A stretch of DNA of 64,000 bases. It comes from Microbacterium sp. SY138. GTDB taxonomy: Bacteria > Actinomycetota > Actinomycetes > Actinomycetales > Microbacteriaceae. The notes below the pieces were generated by a model. It did no database searches and had not been told where the DNA came from. It saw nothing but the letters and a program-made list of their open reading frames with translations. The first letter of the stretch is position 1. Each line of letters begins with the position of its first letter. The stretch spans positions 3,472,001-3,536,000 of the forward strand of contig NZ_CP155793.1 of assembly GCF_039729145.1 (NCBI RefSeq), read 5' to 3'. Positions 58,211 to 64,000 of the stretch are shown in pieces. Made by a program: the position numbers and the translations under genes.

Positions 58211-58579
58211 TCAAGACGATTCCGCCGGTGGTTGCCACAGCTCGATCGCGAGACCTTCGGGATCGTGGATGCGGGCGAACGTCCCGTACTCCTCGGTGTT
58301 CCACTCGTCTCGGCGCTCCACCGGGATGCCCTCGGATTCCAGCCTCACGGCGAGCTGTTCGATGTCGGTGACGCGCAGGTTCAGCATGAACTGCTGGTCG
58401 GCGGCGAAGTAGTCGCTGTCGGCGGGGAACGGCGCGAAGACGGTCATCCCCGCGTCCTGCTGCCAGGTGCCGGTGTGACCGGCGCTGATGCCGAGATGCT
58501 GCTGATACCACGTGGCCCGTGCCTCCGGATCCCTGCTGCGAAAGAAGAGGCCGCCGATCCCCGTCACGTCTGAAGTCAT
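58211..58579 (-). CDS. VOC family protein
   Basis: A 122-aa VOC protein, from GIGGLFFRSRDPEARATWYQQHLG to FARIHDPEGLAIELWQ, with the metal-ligand-type Glu in the last strand. Enzyme activity not predictable. The ATG at 58579 follows TAGAAC by 6 nt, a leaderless arrangement, and GGGAGC also lies there. Confidence 0.82.
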   Translation of the reverse strand: MTSDVTGIGGLFFRSRDPEARATWYQQHLGISAGHTGTWQQDAGMTVFAPFPADSDYFAADQQFMLNLRVTDIEQLAVRLESEGIPVERRDEWNTEEYGTFARIHDPEGLAIELWQPPAESS

Positions 58580-58585
58580 GCTCCC

Positions 58586-58591
58586 GTTCTA
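58586..58591 (-). promoter_or_regulatory. -10 box (TAGAAC) of the VOC gene
   Basis: TAGAAC-N6-ATG on the minus strand. Confidence 0.4.
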
Positions 58592-58632
58592 GCGCATCAC
58601 TGCCACGTCGATGCTATGGAAACATTGCCGAC

Positions 58633-59715
58633 GTGGGAAATGCATCGAGGAGACGGGAGCAGAGACAGCCGAGAGCCGTGTCTGGTGCGATTCGCCCCAC
58701 GCGAAGCCGCGAGGCCATCATCGAAGGGCCTCGCTCGTCGCTCATCGTCGGGAGTGACCTCAGAGCTGAAGTCGTTCAGCCATGCGGACTGTGCCGAACG
58801 GTCAAGCCGTTGGTCCTGGGGCACGTCACGCCGAAGTGGGCAGCCCGCTGGGCGAAGAACGAAGGCGGGCTGCTCGGCGTCTACAACTCTCGCGGCGTCG
58901 TCACGAAACGACAGGACTTCATCAAGAGCTACCTGTTCTGCCGGGAGTGTGACCAGCGGTTGGGAGATGCCGAGCGCTACCTCTCCACCCTGACCAGCGG
59001 CACAACCCCAGCGCTCACATCCATCTCTGTCACGGCGTCGCCGTCCGACGGCGACGTCCTTTTGGCTGGTGTCGACACGACGCTTGTGAAGAGGGCGCTT
59101 GCGGGGATCGTCTTGAAGGCACATCTCTCACCAGCGACGCTCTACTCCCGAAACTCGCTCTCACGCGGCGAGACCAATGAGCTGGTGAAGATGATCGTGT
59201 CCGACGTCTACCCTGCGAGCCGACTCGCCGTGGAGGGCTATCGGCTCGCCAACACGGTCATACCGGATGTCAACCCACGGGCACAGGCCAACATCGTCCA
59301 GTTCCGGGGATTCGGGGGTTGCCTCTCACATATCGTTCTGGCCGGGTGGCATTTCACGGCGTTCCTGGGACCTGCGGCGCGGTGGATCGAGGACACCGCA
59401 CAGGTCCTGGGTGAATCCGCCGCCTGGCACCTCGGCATGGACACGTATTGGCGTACCGGCATGAATGAGTGGATCGATGAGAACGACGACACACTCTCGT
59501 CGGGAGACATGGTCCCCGATCGACCGATCGAGGATCAGGAAGATTGCCCGTGCGGTTCGGGCCTTCCATTCGCCGACTGCTGCTCAGGAATCTGGCTCCC
59601 GTCGGATACTTCGTGGAAGCGCCCCCGGTTAGAGACCATCTCGTCTCGCAGCGGATCGCCGGGGACGCCCGCGGCCGGACATGGTTCCGATCCAGCGAGC
59701 TCGACGGGGCTTTGA
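58633..59715 (+). CDS. HNH-like zinc-finger protein with C-terminal SEC-C motif
   Basis: About 360 aa, uncertain start (GTG at 58633 or 58678). Near residue 50, QPCGLCRTVKPLVLGHVTPKWAARW and later YLFCRECDQRLGDAE form a CxxC...H...CxxC pattern like HNH-type nucleases of the CxxC-HxxPKW kind. Near residue 315 is CPCGSGLPFADCC, a SEC-C zinc motif as in SecA. The middle part is unrecognised. By eye the gene is less GC-rich than its neighbours and has no operon partners, as expected for an accessory or defence-type gene. Nuclease activity is not shown. Confidence 0.6.
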   Translation: MGNASRRREQRQPRAVSGAIRPTRSREAIIEGPRSSLIVGSDLRAEVVQPCGLCRTVKPLVLGHVTPKWAARWAKNEGGLLGVYNSRGVVTKRQDFIKSYLFCRECDQRLGDAERYLSTLTSGTTPALTSISVTASPSDGDVLLAGVDTTLVKRALAGIVLKAHLSPATLYSRNSLSRGETNELVKMIVSDVYPASRLAVEGYRLANTVIPDVNPRAQANIVQFRGFGGCLSHIVLAGWHFTAFLGPAARWIEDTAQVLGESAAWHLGMDTYWRTGMNEWIDENDDTLSSGDMVPDRPIEDQEDCPCGSGLPFADCCSGIWLPSDTSWKRPRLETISSRSGSPGTPAAGHGSDPASSTGL

Positions 59716-59778
59716 TCGCGAGGGAGCGCCGCGAGCGAGGACCGCGCCGCCTGGCCGACGTCCACGTCCGCGCCTCTC

Positions 59779-60189
59779 TCATTCCAGCCCGCGCTCCGCG
59801 AGCCACTTCTTCGCGACGCGGGAGGGCGCCCGCACCAGCCAGGCGTCGGTGATGATTTCCTCGATCCGGGCGCGGTCGACGGCGTCGAGACGCACGAGCA
59901 ATCCGGGGTATCCGTCGAAGTGGGGGATGGTGAAGAGCACGTTGGGTTCTGCGGCGAGCAGCGCCTCCTTCTCCTCGAGGTCGGCGACGCGCACCGCGAG
60001 CACCGTTCCCGCCGGCCACTCACGTCCGAGCTCCGCCAGCTCCCGCAGGTCGGTCGCGCTCGGGCCGCGGAGCCACGCGAACTGTCCGCTCTTCAGCCGC
60101 CAGGCAGCCTCACCCGTGTGACCGCTCACCGACTCCTCGGCGCCGGGAAGGGCGAGGGCGAACGCGCGCACATCCTCGATGCTCACCAT
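59779..60189 (-). CDS. MmcQ/YjbR family protein
   Basis: A 136-aa protein of the MmcQ/YjbR (CyaY-like fold) family. It starts VSIEDVRAFALALPGAEESVSGH, has FAWLRG, then FTIPHFDGYPGLLVRLD, and ends with LVRAPSRVAKKWLAERGL. DNA-binding activity has been suggested for the family. The ATG at 60189 begins right before the domain; an ATG at 60261 would add a 24-residue extension. Confidence 0.8.
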   Translation of the reverse strand: MVSIEDVRAFALALPGAEESVSGHTGEAAWRLKSGQFAWLRGPSATDLRELAELGREWPAGTVLAVRVADLEEKEALLAAEPNVLFTIPHFDGYPGLLVRLDAVDRARIEEIITDAWLVRAPSRVAKKWLAERGLE

Positions 60190-60299
60190 CTCGCCATCGT
60201 CCTCCCGGGCACCGGTCGCCACAACCGGCAGGCACGCGAGATCAGGCCCTTCCGCGGACATTCCGCCTGATCCCGCGCGTGCGCCTGATCACACTTCAC

Positions 60300-63200
60300 T
60301 CAGCGCACGATGCGCAGCGTCCGCACCTCGAACGGGCGCAGCCGCAGCTCGCCACCGATCCGCGCCTCGTCGATGTCGTCCTCGATCAGGCTCACCTCGC
60401 GCACGTCTCGGTGTGCGAACCCGACCGACAGCTCACCGACCGCGCGACGGCCGAGCGCCTCGTACACACGCACGATCACATCACCCGAGCCGTCGTCCGC
60501 CAGCTTGACGGCCGACACGACGATCCCCTCGCCCTGCACGGAGACGAGCGGTTCTACCTCCCGCTCACCGCGCACGATCGACGGGAGGGTGTTGATCCGG
60601 ATGCCCTCGGCCGTGGCGATCGCGGCATCCGCGCCGATCACGAAGCCGACCTCGATCTCGTGGACGCCGTGGTCGGTGTCGGGGTCGGGGAACCGCGGCG
60701 CCCGCAGCAACGAGAGCCGCACCGTCGTGGTCACGGCATCGTCCGAGACCTCGCGCGACGTGTCGTAGCCGTAGATCGAGTCGTTCACGAGGGCGGCGCC
60801 GAAGTCCTGCTCGCGCACGAGCACGAAACGGTGCATCGACGTCTCGAACTTCGCGGCCTCCCAGCTGGTGTTGGTGTGCGTCACGCGCGACTGGAACCCG
60901 AACTGGGTCTCGGCCTCGGTGTGCGCGGCCTGGATGTCGAGCGGGAAGGCGAGCTTGAGCAGCTTCTCGGTCTCGTGCCAGTCGACCTCGTTGCGCAGCA
61001 GCACGGTGCGCGAATCCGGAGCGAGGAGCATCGTCTGGGTGATCGTCGACTCCGAGAACGCACGGACGACCACGATCTGCGCGACGCCGTTCACGACCGA
61101 GGCCTCGATCGACGAGACCCCGGTGAGGTCGTCGACGCTGTTGCGGTAGTACCGATCGATGTCCCACGCGTCCCACATGTTCGGGAAGTCCTGGTGCAGC
61201 TGGAACAGGTTCGCGGCCTTACCCGGCGCGACGGCGTCACGCCCGGAGGCCTTGTCGACCGCCGAGACGATGAGTCCCTCGGCCGAGACGAGCACCGACA
61301 CGAGCTCGTTCTCCAGGCGCCAGCCGCCATTCTCTTCCGTGAGCGACACCGGTGCTGCCGTGGGCTCGGCGACGAACGCCGCCCCGAGCGCGCGGCCGCC
61401 CTTCGTGGCATACCCGACGGACGTCGGCTCGAAGCGCAGTGCGCGATCACCGTCGCCGGCGAGCGAGCGGCGGGCGGCATCGGCGATGTCGCGCGCGTCC
61501 GACAGCACATCCGACAGCACCGCGACGGCCTCGCGGTGCACCCACGCGATCGAGGTGCCGGGCAGGATGTCGTGGAACTCGTGCAGCAGCACGGCCTGCC
61601 ACAACCGGTCGAACTCGGCCTGCGGGTAGTCGGCGCCGGTGCGCACGGCATCGGTCGCGGCCCACAGCTCGGCCTCGATCAGCGCGTGCTCGGCCCAACG
61701 GTGCAGCGCCTTCGTGGCGTGCTGGCTGGTGAGCGTGCCGCGGTGCAGCTCGAGGTACAGTTCGCCGACCCACACGGCCGGATTCGGCAGCTCCGCCTTC
61801 GCCGCGTCGAAGAAGACGTCCGGGTGCTCCCACACCACCTGCGCACTGCCCTCGAGGTCGCGCAGGCGCTCGGCCTTGCCTGTCATCTCCCGGGTGGTGC
61901 CACCGCCGCCGTCGCCCCAGCCGACCGGAGCGATCGACCGCGAGCTGAGGCGGTTCTCCTTGAACTGGCGCGACGCCTTCGCGACCTCCATGCCGCTCAG
62001 CTGCGAGTTGTACGTGTCCATGGAGGGGAAGTGCGTGAACACCTGCGAGCCGTCGATGCCCTCCCAGAGGAACGAGTGGTGTGGGAAGACGTTCTGCTGG
62101 TTCCACGAGATCTTCTGCGTGAAGAACCACTCGAAACCGGCACGGCGCATCAGCTGCGGCAGGGCGGGCGAGTAGCCGAAGCTGTCCGGCAGCCAGACCC
62201 CCTTCGAGCGGATGCCGAACTCGCGCTCGAAGAACCGCTGCCCGTGCGAGAACTGCCGCACGAGCGATTCGCCGGTCGGCATCACGGTGTCGGACTCGAC
62301 CCACATGCCGCCCAGCGGCAGGAATCGCCCGGAGGCGACAGCGGCCTTGACCCGCTCCCACACCTCGGGGCGGTGCTCCTTGATCCAGGCGTACTGCTGC
62401 GCGCTGGACATGCCGTACTGGAACTCGGGCTGCTCGTCGATGAGCGTCGTCATCGACGAGGTCGTGCGTGCGACCTTTCGGATCGTCTCGCGCACCGGCC
62501 ACAGCCAGGCCGAGTCGATGTGCGCGTGCCCGACGGCCGAGATGCGGTGCGCACTCGCCTCGGCCCGAGCGGCCAGCACCTCGGCGAGGCGGGCGCGGGC
62601 GTCGGGAGCGGTCTGCACGATGTGCTGCAGATCGAGCACGTCGAGGGCATCGTCCATGGCCTGCAGGATGCGCATGCGGCGGGGCGACGTCGCCGGCAGC
62701 TCGGCCTGCAGCTCGAACAGCACCTCGAGGTCGAGGGACAGGTCGAAGACCTCCTGCTCGAACACGGCCAGGTCCATCCGCCGCGCGCGGTAGAGCGGCT
62801 CCTTCGAGGAGGTGAGGATGTCGCCCTCCTGCGTGGGCAGGAAGGGGTGGTAGTCGAGGAGCACCGGGTTGGACGCGGCCTCGAGGTACAGCTCGACGGG
62901 CTCATCTCCCGCAGCCGTCTCGGCGATCGGAACCCACTGGTTGCGCGGATTGATGCTCTTCACGGGAATCGGGTCGCCGTCCGCGCCACCCGGGCGATAG
63001 GCCAGGGCCTCGCATTGGAAACCGGTCATGTTCACGTCGAAGCCGAGGTCGATGAGAGCTTCGACACGCCGCCCCGCCCATTCGGACGGCACCAGACCGG
63101 TGAGCTTGAACCACGTGGTGCCCCACGCGGGACCCCAGGGAGCGCCGACAGCGCCGGGCGCGTAGTCGAGGGCGAGTCCCTCCGCGGGCGCGATCGGCTC

Positions 63201-63320
63201 GCCGGGCAGCTCGTGGATCTCGACGTCCAACGGCACGGAGGCCGAGTGGATCGCCGGGCGGATGCGCTCTTCGAGTACGCGCTTGACGCGGCCGACGGTG
63301 AGCGAGGTGTCGTCATGCAT
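60300..63320 (-). CDS. Alpha-mannosidase, glycoside hydrolase family 38
   Basis: A 1006-aa enzyme removing alpha-mannose from glycans. The catalytic domain begins near residue 265 with AVGHAHIDSAWLWPVRET (zinc-binding HxD). WVESDTVMPTGESLVRQ, GVWLPDSFGYSPALPQL (nucleophile region) and LLHEFHDILPG (zinc His) follow. A C-terminal beta-sandwich runs to the end. No signal peptide, so cytoplasmic. The ATG lies 8 nt inside the 3' end of the upstream GH20 gene, so the two enzymes are coexpressed, consistent with N-glycan-type or mannan degradation. Confidence 0.94.
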   Translation of the reverse strand: MHDDTSLTVGRVKRVLEERIRPAIHSASVPLDVEIHELPGEPIAPAEGLALDYAPGAVGAPWGPAWGTTWFKLTGLVPSEWAGRRVEALIDLGFDVNMTGFQCEALAYRPGGADGDPIPVKSINPRNQWVPIAETAAGDEPVELYLEAASNPVLLDYHPFLPTQEGDILTSSKEPLYRARRMDLAVFEQEVFDLSLDLEVLFELQAELPATSPRRMRILQAMDDALDVLDLQHIVQTAPDARARLAEVLAARAEASAHRISAVGHAHIDSAWLWPVRETIRKVARTTSSMTTLIDEQPEFQYGMSSAQQYAWIKEHRPEVWERVKAAVASGRFLPLGGMWVESDTVMPTGESLVRQFSHGQRFFEREFGIRSKGVWLPDSFGYSPALPQLMRRAGFEWFFTQKISWNQQNVFPHHSFLWEGIDGSQVFTHFPSMDTYNSQLSGMEVAKASRQFKENRLSSRSIAPVGWGDGGGGTTREMTGKAERLRDLEGSAQVVWEHPDVFFDAAKAELPNPAVWVGELYLELHRGTLTSQHATKALHRWAEHALIEAELWAATDAVRTGADYPQAEFDRLWQAVLLHEFHDILPGTSIAWVHREAVAVLSDVLSDARDIADAARRSLAGDGDRALRFEPTSVGYATKGGRALGAAFVAEPTAAPVSLTEENGGWRLENELVSVLVSAEGLIVSAVDKASGRDAVAPGKAANLFQLHQDFPNMWDAWDIDRYYRNSVDDLTGVSSIEASVVNGVAQIVVVRAFSESTITQTMLLAPDSRTVLLRNEVDWHETEKLLKLAFPLDIQAAHTEAETQFGFQSRVTHTNTSWEAAKFETSMHRFVLVREQDFGAALVNDSIYGYDTSREVSDDAVTTTVRLSLLRAPRFPDPDTDHGVHEIEVGFVIGADAAIATAEGIRINTLPSIVRGEREVEPLVSVQGEGIVVSAVKLADDGSGDVIVRVYEALGRRAVGELSVGFAHRDVREVSLIEDDIDEARIGGELRLRPFEVRTLRIVR

Positions 63321-64000
63321 GGGTGGATCTCCGGGCTCGAAGGTGGGTGGTGGCGGTCGTGTGGCTGGTGGCGGTCGTGTGGCTGGTGGATGCGGTCGTG
63401 GTGACGGCAGTCGGGACACCGATCGCCGCATCGATCGCGCAGAAGTCGTCGTGCGAGAGCGAGCTCCCTCCGTTCCAGGCGCGCTCGGCCATGGCGCGAA
63501 GTGGTCGACGGATGCCGTCTGCGACCTCGACCGGCGTCTGCGCTGCGGCATCGTCCGACCAGACCGAGAACGACGCTCCGAGGAGCCGCTGCGGATAGGG
63601 CGGCCGGATCTCCTGCCGCGCCCCGCCAGGAAGAGACGGAAACAGCCCGGGATGCCAGTCGGCTTCCCAGATGCGCTCGCTCGTCGGGTAGAGGTAGCCC
63701 GCCTTCTCTCCGAGGACGTAGTAGAACAGCGCATCGTGGAAGTTCACCAGCGGATTGCCGGCTTCGATGCCCACCCCGAGGGACGGCATCTGCGCATGCC
63801 AGTTCGTCCACCAGGTCAGCACGATGTCGTGATCGAGGACGACTTCTCCACTACGCAGCATCCCGTCGTTCCAGACCCGGGGGGCGAGCCCCTTCGCACG
63901 GAGATGCACGGCGATCTCGTTCACGAAACCCGTCAGCAGGTCGAAACCGGTGCCGGATGGCCCATGCCGCTCTCGTGCCGCTTCTGCGAGCGCGGGGTAC
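63313..64000 (-). CDS. Beta-N-acetylhexosaminidase (GH20), C-terminal part (cut by window edge)
   Basis: The last 228 residues of a GH20-type enzyme. It contains GLAPRVWNDGM, VLTWWTNWHAQ, GEKAGYLYPTSERIWEADW and the closing GASFSVWSDDAAAQTPVEV, then LRAMAERAWNGG, typical of the barrel's end. The active-site Asp-Glu pair would lie outside the window. The C-terminus is odd: an 18-bp tandem repeat encodes SHTTAT units in a Thr/His-rich tail. It overlaps the mannosidase start. Confidence 0.75.
   Translation of the reverse strand, partial: YPALAEAARERHGPSGTGFDLLTGFVNEIAVHLRAKGLAPRVWNDGMLRSGEVVLDHDIVLTWWTNWHAQMPSLGVGIEAGNPLVNFHDALFYYVLGEKAGYLYPTSERIWEADWHPGLFPSLPGGARQEIRPPYPQRLLGASFSVWSDDAAAQTPVEVADGIRRPLRAMAERAWNGGSSLSHDDFCAIDAAIGVPTAVTTTASTSHTTATSHTTATTHLRARRSTHA
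63351..63386 (-). repeat. 18-bp tandem repeat at the 3' end of the GH20 gene
   Basis: TGGCGGTCGTGTGGCTGG at 63351 and again at 63369, exact. It adds Ser-His-Thr-Thr-Ala-Thr units to the protein tail. Confidence 0.85.

Noticed and set aside
60279..63404. A 1041-codon plus-strand frame opposite the mannosidase
   Set aside because: Mirror of a well-supported GH38 gene; the translation has no recognisable motif.
1..64000. tRNA, rRNA, insertion sequences, prophage or plasmid functions
   Set aside because: No cloverleaf, transposase, integrase or replication protein was recognised on either strand. I could not run a covariance-model search, so small structured RNAs may be missed.

Overview
This 64 kb window is chromosomal DNA from a high-GC actinobacterium, most probably Microbacteriaceae and most like Microbacterium. 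Genus is inferred from codon and motif style (frequent GGATGCC), a HAIR operator before clpB, an LAXTG-type surface protein, fused coaBC, and many leaderless starts with a TANNNT box 6-7 nt before the start codon. I see no rRNA, tRNA, CRISPR array, phage or insertion sequence. Coding density is very high and no gene-free stretch exceeds 200 bp.

Layout. 1-9.8 kb: the start of an M13 peptidase, an OmpR-type two-component system divergent from a DM13 lipoprotein/DoxX pair, a DUF1992 protein, a MATE exporter, a membrane-anchored coiled-coil protein, a SpoU methyltransferase, an Nramp manganese transporter with a double DtxR-type operator, and an NhaC-like antiporter. 9.9-14.5 kb: an amidohydrolase and a divergent TetR regulator with a perfect palindrome between them, an MntR-like regulator (the likely partner of the Nramp gene), a HAD phosphatase, a YdeI-like protein and a small membrane protein.

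14.5-26.7 kb: the most coherent system. A nine-gene, mostly overlapping operon encodes a peptide-type ABC importer (binding lipoprotein, two permeases, double ATPase), MurQ, AnmK, a GNAT acetyltransferase, a dipeptide epimerase and a serine hydrolase. It is divergent from an RpiR/MurR-type regulator and an MFS transporter. I read it as a peptidoglycan-fragment (muropeptide) uptake and recycling unit. 26.8-31.3 kb: two tandem paralogous coiled-coil membrane proteins, a ROK kinase with pyrE, exonuclease III, a HAD phosphatase and an orphan gene.

31.4-44.5 kb: a five-repeat surface protein with an LATTG sorting signal, a DHFR-like/HxlR pair, a VOC protein, a NarL-type two-component system, a BenE-type transporter, a NatAB-type ABC exporter whose promoter shares a motif with the two-component promoter, then a giant hairpin and putA. 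44.6-64 kb: a LysR regulator with its operator, a nitroreductase, a UvrA-like ATPase, clpB lacking its N domain, coaBC, an NRDE protein, a GlxA-type regulator, small membrane proteins, two glycosyltransferases, an HNH-like/SEC-C protein, an MmcQ-like protein, a GH38 alpha-mannosidase and the 3' part of a GH20 hexosaminidase.

Two window-wide patterns stand out. One is leaderless promoters (TANNNT-N6/7-start) before about seventeen genes. The other is short tandem duplications spanning the stop codon at the 3' end of four genes, with a related in-frame repeat at the end of a fifth.
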